Below are positions 11,560-20,392 of a DNA stretch of 64,000 nt, piece after piece. Origin of the DNA: Mantamonas sphyraenae (lineage: Eukaryota; CRuMs; Mantamonadidae); contig JAPMXV010000052.1 of NCBI GenBank assembly GCA_026936335.1, positions 62,001 to 126,000 on the forward strand, read 5' to 3'. The translations under genes were made by a program, and so were the position numbers. The notes beneath the pieces were generated by a model. It searched no databases, was not told the DNA's origin, and worked only from the letters and a program-made list of their open reading frames with translations. Within the stretch, counting starts at the first letter, position 1, and every line of letters starts with the position of its first letter.

Positions 11560-12251
11560 ATGGACCCCATCAGTGCCCTCAACATCACGCTGCCCACCAT
11601 GGCAGACCTCGATGCGTCCTTCAACGCGCTTTGGGACGAACTCATGGCCTTCAGTGCCGCCATCGCCTGGGAAAAGGACACGTGGATCTACGTCATCTTT
11701 GCCTTCCACCTTTTGCTCTGGCTCCTATTTATTCTCTTTCGCAACAACAGCAATGTCCAGAGCGTCCTGTTTCTCTTTGTCTGTAAGTCGCCTCGTGTCT
11801 CTGTCTGCGGTGCCACGTGCCTCCGTTGTCCCTCCTGCGACCATTTCCGGCTGACTCCCCGAAACCCGCCGCCCTGCAGTGCTTGTCGGCCGCTCAGCCG
11901 AGCTTGTAAATGGAGTAGCCGCCCAACACTGGCGCTCCTTCTCTTCGCAGAACTACTTTGACAAGAACGGCGTGTTTGCCACCGTCATCGTCACAGGCCC
12001 CTTGGTGGTCCTGGCCTTTGCCATCCTTGTGTGTTGTCAACTGTCCGCCAAATGGGCCATTGCCAGCCTGTGTGTCCACGCCTGCCTTCTGACACCTTGC
12101 CCATCCTCCTCTCTCTCACACACAGATCAACATCCTGCGGCTGACGTCGCGCATGCTGATTGTGGTCAAGCGCGGCGAGTTGCGCGAGAAGAAGCAGGCC
12201 GAGGAGACGAACGAGGCCTCCAGCGCCAACACCAAGAAAAAGACAGAGTAG
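11560..12251 (+). CDS. TMEM18: Transmembrane protein 18 (nuclear-envelope TMEM18 family)
   Basis: Exons 11560-11782, 11880-12028 and 12126-12251 join in phase to 165 residues, against about 140 in animals. The family order is visible: an N-terminal amphipathic region, TM1 (WIYVIFAFHLLLWLLFILF), TM2 beginning VQSVLFLFVLL, the conserved NYFDKNGVFATVI motif, TM3 (GPLVVLAFAILV), and a C-terminal basic coiled coil (RLTSRMLIVVKRGELREKK). TMEM18 proteins sit in the inner nuclear membrane and their basic tail can bind DNA. Donors are GTAAGT and GTGTGT; acceptors TGCAG and CACAG. It converges on the small gene that carries the Fanzor element, with about 90 nt between the stops. Confidence 0.88.
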
Positions 12252-12343
12252 TGTGGGTGTGGGAACAGAATGTCATGTGTTCGTTTCTCGCTGAACACTT
12301 CGTCTTCGACTCATTGCACTGATTCTTCGCTGAACATCGGCGT

Positions 12344-15300
12344 TCAGTTTCTTGCACGAACATCAGCCTGATAGAGGCAGCCCTGGGAATGCAGCGTCGA
12401 CAATGCGTCCACAATTTGGTTTTCGGCCGTCTCTTTGCCCTCATCGGAATCCACAAGATCCACGACAAAGTTCACGGCGTCGGCAAACTGTGGAACGTCC
12501 AGCGGGCCTTCCGTATTGTTGGCGTCAGCCGGCTGTGCACACGGGCAGAGCACGACACCTACAACTTAAAGGTGCGCCTGGCGGTGAAACACGGCGACAA
12601 TACCTGCGGGGTTGGTGATACTACCCCGCAGGACCCCTCTTGTGTATGTGTTTTGTGCTCTGCAAGTCTGCCCACGCCGGCTGCGAAATCAAAAATCTCA
12701 CTCCTTCCCCCCTCCCTGTACATCCGCTCGTCGCTTCCCAGCAATCCTTGCACTTCTCCTCGTAGGTTGCGCCATCTCTTCCGACTGCCTGTCTTGCTCT
12801 TGCAACGTAACCTCGATCTCCTCCGTTTTCGGCTCTGCATCTCCAAACACGCGCTGCAGGCACGCTTTCAGCTCTTCCTCTGCGCATTTCCTCTTCTGTG
12901 CTTTCTTGCACCTGGGGCTAAATGCCTCTGGCTCCTTTCCCGTTGCCCACAAGCACATCATCCGCCACACGATTCCCTGGCAGCCGCGCACATCGCGATC
13001 CGAGATAACCGGCAGCCCAATCTTGTCCTGAATGTACGCAAACAGAGCCGTGCGGGCGTTGTGGTGGTTTTGGGACCCTCCACAGTGCAGACAGGCCAAC
13101 TGGCGATCCCACTTGGACACAGTGTGCTCCACCGTGCGTGTGAGTGCCCGCCCGCAAATGCACACGCTGGACGTGTGCCACTCAGCCACATCCACCCAAG
13201 GCATCTCCTCTGCAATCAGTGTGTTGACCCTGTTTGACAGTGATAGCCCGCCATAGAATTTGCTCTGCGCGAGCAGCACACAGTGCGATTTTCCGTAGGC
13301 CTTTGCAACCTGCCGCGTGATGCTCACCAGGCGCTGAGCCTCTTGTCGTAGTACCTTTCTGCTGTGTTCATGCTCGGCCCTCCACTTGTGCTTGTCTTTG
13401 TGCTTGTCCAACCGTGCGAGCCGATGCAGGTGGGCCTTCGCTCGCAGGTCTGAGTGCGAAGGGTTGCTGATCTTGTGTTGCAGCAGCTCGTTCCCATCCC
13501 ACACAAACACACAGTATGTGTCTTTGCGTCTCCCAATGTCGTCCACGAGGAACACCGTGTCCTTGACAAGCGACGGGTTGCCCTGGATACCCGAAAAGTC
13601 CCGTTGGTGTTTCCTTCCCGTACGGCCTCGACCAGGCACACGGGCAAGCCAATCGAACCCCAGGTCGAATCCAAACGCCTGCACGACCTGTTTGCCCAGC
13701 CCAGCGCGCTTGGCCGTCACCAGCACGCGCACAAAGTCTTTGGCAAGTTGCCGCTGGGTGTGCACGTCGTGTGCTTTGCTCAGGTTCTCACGTGCATTGT
13801 TGATCGCCCCCCTGAACCCATCAGTGGGCTGGAGGATCTCCTGCAGGTCGTTGGTCTTTGCTGTTGCCTTCGCAGCCTTGTACAACACGACGCGAAGCCT
13901 CCCTTCTGGTGACACACTCCACCCACCGCACCATGCGTCGAGAATCTGTCGGCTCATGCGGGTCACCAGGGGAGCCATGAAGAGCAGCATTGGCAACGCT
14001 GCGAGTGCTGGCGCCGTCAAGCCTGACTTGTTGTCAACTGGCAGACCGTGAACTCGGCGTTGCCAGGACGCGTCGTACTCCGCTACGGACAGATACTCCT
14101 CCGTATACAGGAAGGGAGACGTCTTGACCACGTCCCAATGCGCCAGTGCATCTGCTTCTGACTTCAATGAGCCTGTTGGCAGCAACGCGCCCAAGCCACC
14201 GCCCCGGTTGAAATGCGTTGGGGTGAGAACGAGTTGTTTGTCGTCGCTGTTGAACTGTACACCAGAGTTCTGCAGGTATTGAACGACCGTGTGGTCCACA
14301 GTGTCCTCCGCCTGCTCCTCCCCATCGTCCTCTTGCTCCTCCGTGGTCGTGTCCGTGTCGAAGAACATGCGCACACCCTCGCTGTCCAGAATTTCACCCA
14401 AGCGCTGCAGCATTGTGACACCGTGCTCGCCGTGTCGCTTGGTGTACATCCTCTCCACGTGTTCCCTCCACTCACTGGTCGTGTGCGTCTTCTTCCTCTT
14501 CCAATCCACCAGCTTCCAATTCGTTGTGCTCATTTCGTGGTTAGACAGCGACTTCAGTACCCCGTTCACCGTCCAGTAGTGCAACCTGGCGATTGCACAC
14601 ACAGCGAGGTCTCGCGCCGCAGCCATTGCTGTGGGGTTTCGCGCGTCGCCGCCCAGCAGCTTCAGCGCCTCCGCCACACACTTGCCAAAGCGGATGGGCA
14701 CAGAAGACGCTGTAACCTTTGCCTTGACTTCTGCTGCAGTGAACTTGACCAGGGTATCGACCATATTTGCAGACAGGGCCGGCTGTGGGCGCAGCTCGCC
14801 CGATGCCTCCGTGTTGTCCCTGACGATGGCGAAGGCCTTGGACAGGGTAGCTCCGTTGGGCACAAGCTCTTGATCACAACTCGACAGCGCTGCTTTAGCC
14901 TTTTGCTTTGCAGCGCGCGCAGCGCTGGTCCCGGCAGCTGCTTCGGCGTTCGGTGTCGCGCCGCGCAACAGACTGTTCACGCGGGAGATCTCCTCCTTCT
15001 TCACGTCATTCGCTAGCCGGGAAATAGCACCCAGCTGTGTGGCTGCCTCACAATCATGGTCAGGTGCCCATTGTGACGAAACGGCGGCCAAAGATTTCGT
15101 AACCTCAGCGAACTCTTTCCAGCGCATCATCTGCAGCAGGGATTTGAGCAGACCAAGCTGCGTGGTGTCAAGCGTTGTGTCCTGCTCCATCGCGTTTGCC
15201 ACGCTGCTCGATTGCGACTGCTCCTCGTCAGATGCGTCGATGTCGGTGTCCAACCCCCCCTTCCCGTCCCCTCCACCATCGGCAGTGCCTCCCTGCCTGG

Positions 15301-18219
15301 ATTTCAGCCACTTCAGCATTTCCTCGATGACCTTGGCCTCCTCTTCCGACAGTTGCGGACCCCCCTGGGCCTGTGTGCTGGTCAAGGCGCGGAACCCCTC
15401 ACGGAGATCGGCGTCAACAAAGTCGTCATCGTTGCGCGGGAGCACAGAGTGCATGTTCACGACAACCCCCCTCTTGCCATCCTTGAGCTCCACTGCATGC
15501 CGTTTGTGGTATGCAAGTGTCTGTGGCAGCTCTACCGAGACGTCGACCAGTTCAGGCTCTCGCAGCAGATCGATGTTGCCGTCGCACGCCTGTGCGTAGG
15601 AGCACAGCCTGTTGAGCAGAGCCCAGTCCATGGTATCCGTGCCCAGTGCCTCCTGCACCACGCGTTCTGGCGTGTAGCTGTGCAGAGCATCCGTGCTTGT
15701 TCTTGCGGAGGCAGCGCCAAGAACAGCGGCGTTTTTCACCAATGTCCGCAATTTCTTACGCACGAAAGGCAAGCGAAAGCAGTCTGTTGGTGACTCTGAT
15801 GTCGCTGTCTGAATGATTTGGGTCCTTTCGCGCTTGGTGAACGCCGCACCGACCATCCCGGCGTGGAGGCCACAGAGGATCGCTCCCACGGCGTTCCGCT
15901 TCAGCACCCTGTGGTCCAGCGTGTACTCGTGCAACCCGCCGATGGTTGTCGTGCTTGCCTCTGCGTCCTGGGCCTCCTGGATCGCCCCTTGCAGCTGCTG
16001 CTCCAGCTCATTTTCCACCTCCTCCAACTTGGTCCAGTCCAAGTGCTTTGCCGCAACCACCTGGTTGAACGCATGAATATGGCGTACGGCCTGCTGCAAG
16101 TTGTTTTTGGCGGCCGTAGCGTGTGTTTGTAGCTGCTGGACGCGGTGTTTTCCGCCAGCCTCGCGAGCATTCTCGCCGTCGGAGGCATCGCCGCCCGAGT
16201 CCTCTTCCCGCGTGCCATCGTCGGCTGTGTCCTCATCTTCCTGCATGCCATCATCGTCGGCTGTGTCCTCATCCCGCGTGCCACTGTCGGCTGTGTCGTC
16301 CTCTTCCTGCATGCCATCATCGTCTTTGACGTAAAGCGGAAACTCTGGGACCTCGTCAGGCGACAACCACGCCAGTTGGCCGCTGTAGCCCAACACGTAC
16401 ATGACATTGGGAAGTTTCAGGTTGTTGCTGACCACATCCAGATGCTCCTCCTGGATGGCCTCGCTGATGTTCACCTCGCGCACGGAAGACCCGGATTCAC
16501 AGAGCTCGTTCCGCAACAGCCACACTGCTTGGGCCATACTGACATCTGCAGAACCTGCAAGCGCAGCGGCACGTTTCTGCCGGCTGTTTGCGCTCGTACC
16601 GAGAGCGTGGAAGGCGCAAAGCCGAGACAGAGCACGAGTCGCGGCGATCTGATCACCCGGTGGGCACAATCCGCTGAGAGCATCCTGCAACGAGGGTCTG
16701 GTCGAGACGAAACAGATCTGCTCGTAGTTCGCACTGCGTACAAGGCACAACAGCTGCCTCATCACTTTGTGGCTGCAGTTGAGCGTTGTGGAAGCATTGG
16801 GACTCCTGATCGGGGTCGACGACACCAAATGCAGATCGATGACTAGGGTTGAGGCCTCACGGTTGTTCACATCCCACCCCGTGTGCTGTGTATGTTGCAG
16901 CCCAAACAACTCCTTGCATGGACCGAGTTTCTTGCGCACGCCAGAGTCGGAAATGTTTGCGAGCACCGACTCCACGCCCTCGTATGTCGCCTTCCCCCCT
17001 GCAATCAGCTCGAACAGGTCATCAACCACCTTTTCCTTGTCGCTCCGCGATTCTGACTGTACACCTTCCTCCTGCTTGTCCTTCCCTTTGGCATTCTTCT
17101 TGACCTTCCTCTTGGCCTTCTTTTTGGACCGATTGCCCCTGCTGCTGCTGCTGGTGCTCGCCGATGCCATGGCATCCCTCTGGGCCTGCTCGTTCTCGAC
17201 GGTCTCTAGAACCCTGTGATACACTGTACGTGCCAATTTGAGGGCGTGGAGAGTTGTGGACAGGAGTTTGGTTTCCATGACACGCATCCCCTCTGTGGTC
17301 ACTTTCAGTTCCCCCGCGCTGTCGTCTTGTGCGCCCCGTTCCATGTCTCCCCGTACTGTTTCATGCAGTCCATTCCAGTACACCTGCCATTCGTCCAGGG
17401 CCAGCTCGTCCAGGTGGTCATGCACCAGTTTGGACCGGTCCTTGCCTCGTCGACCTTTCCGTTTCCCGGAGAACTCCAACAGCTGTCCCCTCTCCTCTTC
17501 GTCCAACTCATCTACGCGTGTCATAACATCTTTTGGAAGCTCCTCCTCTGCAACATCGGACTCTGTATCACTGAGCTCATCCTCAGCGTGTGTGACGTCC
17601 AAACAGAGCCGCCTCAAGAGGTCCTCCGATGGAGTCATAGTCAGAGGTGCGGGCGGTTTGAGTAGTGTCGCCACCATGCAGCGCTCGCCGTCAAACTTGG
17701 CGTTGACCAAAGAGGGGATTGATTTGGCCAGCTCCAGCACTTCATCCTCGGCGATGCCTTCCATGATCTTGCGGGTTGGGTGCGCAGGTGCTGGCACGGG
17801 CTCAGCACGTGGCCAATTGGCACCCACCAGCTCGTTGCGATGGGGCGATGGGGTTGAGATCTGCCTACAGGAACACTACGCTCCTAGTTTCCAGCCGGAA
17901 ACATGACTTGTGTGACCGCTGGTTGGACAACGAGACTGTGCACAGCGCGCTGGTTTGGACAATACCTTCCTGCGACACGTTGGCCATGGACGTCTCCATG
18001 AAGGAGTAACCCTCCTCGTTTGTGACCTTGTTGCTGCAAACAAGGACCCACAAACACCCGTCCTTGAAGTACACGGCGAACGCGCTAGTGGCGTGACAAC
18101 GCGACCAGATCAACTTCGGATGAAGACACCTTCCCGAAAAGCCAAAGAATGTGGTCCAATGGGTCGTCCTTGCTTGCACCAGTTTTCCAAACCGTTTTTG
18201 TTTTCGCTTCAACACTCAT
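12344..18219 (-). CDS. Small host gene interrupted by the Fanzor element in its intron
   Basis: Three exons on the minus strand (18219-18128, 18084-17966, 12558-12344) join in frame to 141 residues ending at a TGA at 12344. Exon 1 encodes MSVEAKTKTVWKTGASKDD and a hydrophobic helix, exon 2 contains VYFKDGCLWVLVCSNKVTNE, and exon 3 contains FADAVNFVVDLVDSDEGKE. Exon 2 ends in phase 1 at GAAG/GTATTGTC and exon 3 begins in phase 1 after TTGTAG. The 5.4-kb intron between them holds the whole Fanzor element. Intron 1 (43 nt) needs a weak donor (GT/GTCTTC); alternatively a single-base indel links the exons without an intron. I do not recognise the protein family. The coding quality of exons 2 and 3 and the matching phases support a real gene. 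Confidence 0.6.
12596..12605. repeat. Direct repeat / target-site duplication, copy 1
   Basis: Sequence GACAATACCT. On the minus strand it reads AGGTATTGTC, which spans the donor (AG/GTATTG) of the ancestral 45-nt host intron. The final base overlaps the element's terminal hairpin. Confidence 0.75.
12605..12697 (-). ncRNA. Candidate omega-RNA scaffold at the element's 3' end
   Basis: Between the Fanzor stop codon and the element boundary lie 93 nt. They end in a hairpin (12605-12630) with an 8-bp perfect stem, TGCGGGGT pairing with ACCCCGCA, and a 10-nt loop. The stem closes exactly at the boundary with host DNA. TnpB and Fanzor guide RNAs usually derive from the transposon end near the nuclease gene, with the guide copied from the flanking sequence. 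By that logic the guide would begin GGTATTGTCGCCGTG (reading from about 12604 downward). The hairpin is seen; the RNA role is inference. Confidence 0.35.
12698..17764 (-). CDS. Giant Fanzor (TnpB-like RNA-guided nuclease) protein
   Basis: A single uninterrupted 1,688-residue frame from the ATG at 17764. The C-terminal 350 residues carry a RuvC-like nuclease: RuvC-I GFDLGFDW (Asp1367 or Asp1371), a canonical RuvC-II site occupied by Gln (LLAQSKF, about residue 1500), an alternative Glu1528 in the motif VAEWHTSSVC, a zinc motif C1535-x-C1537 and C1558-x2-C1561, and RuvC-III SDRDVRGCQGIVWRM (Asp1591). The V-E-x-x-TS-x-x-C order and the shifted glutamate are Fanzor hallmarks. Basic nuclear-localisation-like stretches occur near residue 210 (KKKAKRKVKK) and at the C-terminus (RRSARIAGKRR). 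The N-terminal 900 or so residues match no family I know and include an acidic tandem repeat. Known Fanzors are mostly 500-1,000 residues, so this is exceptionally long. The family acts as an RNA-guided DNA endonuclease; activity here is inferred. Confidence 0.85.
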   Translation of the reverse strand: MEGIAEDEVLELAKSIPSLVNAKFDGERCMVATLLKPPAPLTMTPSEDLLRRLCLDVTHAEDELSDTESDVAEEELPKDVMTRVDELDEEERGQLLEFSGKRKGRRGKDRSKLVHDHLDELALDEWQVYWNGLHETVRGDMERGAQDDSAGELKVTTEGMRVMETKLLSTTLHALKLARTVYHRVLETVENEQAQRDAMASASTSSSSRGNRSKKKAKRKVKKNAKGKDKQEEGVQSESRSDKEKVVDDLFELIAGGKATYEGVESVLANISDSGVRKKLGPCKELFGLQHTQHTGWDVNNREASTLVIDLHLVSSTPIRSPNASTTLNCSHKVMRQLLCLVRSANYEQICFVSTRPSLQDALSGLCPPGDQIAATRALSRLCAFHALGTSANSRQKRAAALAGSADVSMAQAVWLLRNELCESGSSVREVNISEAIQEEHLDVVSNNLKLPNVMYVLGYSGQLAWLSPDEVPEFPLYVKDDDGMQEEDDTADSGTRDEDTADDDGMQEDEDTADDGTREEDSGGDASDGENAREAGGKHRVQQLQTHATAAKNNLQQAVRHIHAFNQVVAAKHLDWTKLEEVENELEQQLQGAIQEAQDAEASTTTIGGLHEYTLDHRVLKRNAVGAILCGLHAGMVGAAFTKRERTQIIQTATSESPTDCFRLPFVRKKLRTLVKNAAVLGAASARTSTDALHSYTPERVVQEALGTDTMDWALLNRLCSYAQACDGNIDLLREPELVDVSVELPQTLAYHKRHAVELKDGKRGVVVNMHSVLPRNDDDFVDADLREGFRALTSTQAQGGPQLSEEEAKVIEEMLKWLKSRQGGTADGGGDGKGGLDTDIDASDEEQSQSSSVANAMEQDTTLDTTQLGLLKSLLQMMRWKEFAEVTKSLAAVSSQWAPDHDCEAATQLGAISRLANDVKKEEISRVNSLLRGATPNAEAAAGTSAARAAKQKAKAALSSCDQELVPNGATLSKAFAIVRDNTEASGELRPQPALSANMVDTLVKFTAAEVKAKVTASSVPIRFGKCVAEALKLLGGDARNPTAMAAARDLAVCAIARLHYWTVNGVLKSLSNHEMSTTNWKLVDWKRKKTHTTSEWREHVERMYTKRHGEHGVTMLQRLGEILDSEGVRMFFDTDTTTEEQEDDGEEQAEDTVDHTVVQYLQNSGVQFNSDDKQLVLTPTHFNRGGGLGALLPTGSLKSEADALAHWDVVKTSPFLYTEEYLSVAEYDASWQRRVHGLPVDNKSGLTAPALAALPMLLFMAPLVTRMSRQILDAWCGGWSVSPEGRLRVVLYKAAKATAKTNDLQEILQPTDGFRGAINNARENLSKAHDVHTQRQLAKDFVRVLVTAKRAGLGKQVVQAFGFDLGFDWLARVPGRGRTGRKHQRDFSGIQGNPSLVKDTVFLVDDIGRRKDTYCVFVWDGNELLQHKISNPSHSDLRAKAHLHRLARLDKHKDKHKWRAEHEHSRKVLRQEAQRLVSITRQVAKAYGKSHCVLLAQSKFYGGLSLSNRVNTLIAEEMPWVDVAEWHTSSVCICGRALTRTVEHTVSKWDRQLACLHCGGSQNHHNARTALFAYIQDKIGLPVISDRDVRGCQGIVWRMMCLWATGKEPEAFSPRCKKAQKRKCAEEELKACLQRVFGDAEPKTEEIEVTLQEQDRQSEEMAQPTRRSARIAGKRRADVQGGGKE
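16199..16324 (-). repeat. In-frame acidic tandem repeat inside the Fanzor frame
   Basis: Roughly two imperfect 66-nt units encode 22-residue acidic repeats built on DDDGMQE, EDTAD and GTREED. The repeat keeps the reading frame. It separates an N-terminal region from the middle of the protein and is probably a flexible linker. Confidence 0.7.
17958..17967. repeat. Direct repeat / target-site duplication, copy 2
   Basis: Second exact copy of GACAATACCT. On the minus strand it covers the last two bases of host exon 2 and its splice donor. Two identical donors now flank the element. Confidence 0.75.
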
Positions 18220-18320
18220 CTGCGACAGTTGTGCATCCGGGAGCGCGTCCCCTGCACCAAGACATGCTCAAGATCATCAACTCCCTTTGATTCAATTCAC
18301 CCTTTGTCCTTCATGCTGTT

Positions 18321-20355
18321 TCACTTCCTTCCAAAGCCCTCTGTGTTTTCAATGGCGAGCAGCAGCCGTTCCTCGAGCACGGCTGCCGAGTTGTACTCTG
18401 GCAGCAGCAACTCGTTGAAACAGGTGGCCGACATGGGAAGCTGGTCGGAATGACCGCCCGAGCGAGTGATGAGCAGTTTCATGTCGCCAATGCCTTTGTA
18501 GGGCACACGGTCGGAGCCTGTGGTGAAGAAGAGAAACTTTCGCTGCTGATCCGGCGGCATGCGTTGCAGCAGATCCCAAAGCCATCGGATGACCTTGTTG
18601 TTTGCTGTGTACCTCTTGTACTCGGTGACACTCTGCAGAAAGTCCATGTCGATGACGGGAGACCCACAGATGAGCAATTCAAGCTCTTCCGGGCGCAACA
18701 ATTGCATGGCCTTGCCACCACACACCAAGTTGAAAGCCGTAGCAAATGCCTCAAACTGCTTGCTGATGGAAATGTTAAAGTACCAGTCGAGGTAGCCCTG
18801 CACGTACTGCAGGCGATTGTCGTTGGTCACTGCCACGTCCTGCCCTCCCTCAAACAGCTCATGTGTTCGCTTCTCCCCGTACACTTCGTATTCGATGGCA
18901 AACGTGGTGCTAAACGTCTCTTCCACGTCGCCCTCAAAGTCCAGCAGCTGCTGGAAGCTGCGTGCCAAGATGGGATTCACCTGGTACAGATCCCGCAGCG
19001 TCGGCGGATAGCCCATCAGCTTCTTGTAGATGACAAAGGGAAAGTGCAGGTCGAGGATAACCCCATTGTAGATGGCCAGGCCGATAATGATCCCCACCAG
19101 GGCGTACTCAGACACGCTCTCCAGCGAACCCACGGCAAAGTTGAACAGCCGCGTCTCCTCGTCGTACGTAAACATGCCATACTGCGGATTGAAGATTTCT
19201 CGCACAATCAACTGGAAAAACTCTTTCTGCAGTCCGCCTGCGTCGATACCCTCCTCGCCAGCAAACTGCACCTTGAGCTGCTTCTTCAGTTCGTGGCTGC
19301 GCCCAGAAAGCTGGTGTAGGGCGTCCTCGATGATGTGATTGCGACGCACGCGCAGCAACAGATAGGGCGACGACATCACGCCGCGCATGAGCCCCGCGGC
19401 CACCGTGTCGCTGGCAAGCTTTTTCATCTGCCATTCCGCGTCGGTTTTCAGGATGCGGTTCTTTGTGGCCAAGTTCAGGATGCACGGATAGCGGCAAAAG
19501 GTAAACTCGGGCGACTGGCGCAAATACATCGCGTAGTCCACCTCGACGTTGAGAAAGTCGTTGACACGCTGGTTGTAAAAGTTGGCGTACAGAGTTTTCT
19601 GGTGTCCCAGCTCATTGGAATAGTCTGTGGGCGGGCACGAGGGAGCATGTGAGTGTGTGTGGAAGAAGGAGAAAGGGGAGAAGAAAGACGGCGGCGATGG
19701 GCACAGGACAATGAGCACGTACACAGAAGCCCGAGGACTCGGGTGGCAGCGATGACGGCGTAGTCGCGGTGCATGCCCTCATACCCATCGTATCCGTAGC
19801 CTTGGGACTGGATGCGGTGGAGGATGGCCTGGTGGAGGATGGTAACAAGGCGCTCGAAGCCCTGACGCGGGTACTTGGACCACGAGAGAATGAGGAGGTC
19901 CTGATACTGCTTGGAGAGGCAGGCAATCATCTGTGCCACCTTGGCCAAGACATCTTGGTACTCAGTGGTGGCCAGGAACGGATTCTCAAGCAGCACAATG
20001 AACATGCGCACGTCGTTGACGTCGAGAACCTCTGTTCGTGGGTTCTCCAGCAGCTCCTCGATGGCCTTGCGCAGGTTCTGCTGCATGGACTTTGTGCCAT
20101 TGGCAATAAGCGAATAAAAGACGTTGACCAGGTGTGTGTCCAGTGCGCTGCTGCTGTCGCTGCCGCCCGTTACATCGACGCTGTTCTGCAGCTGTGTCTT
20201 GACCACTTTGTAATCCACATCGGGTTGCAGGTACTTGGCAATGCTGAGCGAGCGCTGTTCACGCCCGTTTCCGTCCTGAGACCGTGTGCTCTTTGTCCGT
20301 TTGATCCCAAACAAGGACAAAGAACGGCCTCCACTTCCGCCTCCACCTCCACTGT

Positions 20356-20392
<37 letters not shown>

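Larger units (their letters stand above)
12606..17957 (-). mobile_element. Fanzor-encoding mobile element (OMEGA-type), 5.35 kb
   Basis: Boundaries are set by an exact 10-bp direct repeat (GACAATACCT on the plus strand) immediately outside each end. Inside lie about 190 nt of leader, one intronless reading frame for a giant Fanzor nuclease, and about 90 nt of trailer ending in a hairpin. I see no terminal inverted repeats: the first 20 nt of each end do not match. There is no poly-A tail and no second transposase-like gene. An intronless 5-kb frame is unusual among the intron-rich neighbours, consistent with transfer. Element class is unresolved; a 10-bp duplication would be compatible with several DNA transposon types. 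Confidence 0.75.

Noticed and set aside
12605-12630. Helitron-type 3' end (hairpin followed by CTRR)
   Set aside because: The loop is too long, no CTRR follows, no TC start at the other end, and a 10-bp duplication is present, which Helitrons do not make.
12605-12697. Additional host-gene exon between the Fanzor stop and the element boundary
   Set aside because: A phase-compatible reading exists (acceptor TTCGCAG near 12684), but it lies inside the element as defined by the 10-bp repeat and has weak coding character.
13386-16846. Several plus-strand open frames opposite the Fanzor gene
   Set aside because: They have low-complexity, shadow-like composition; motifs and length all support the minus-strand frame.
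17866-17970. A 105-nt intron (GTATTG...CTGTAG) joining host exon 2 to the Fanzor frame to make a fusion protein
   Set aside because: Donor phase 1 does not match the Fanzor frame at that acceptor; splicing would enter a short shadow frame ending near 17641.
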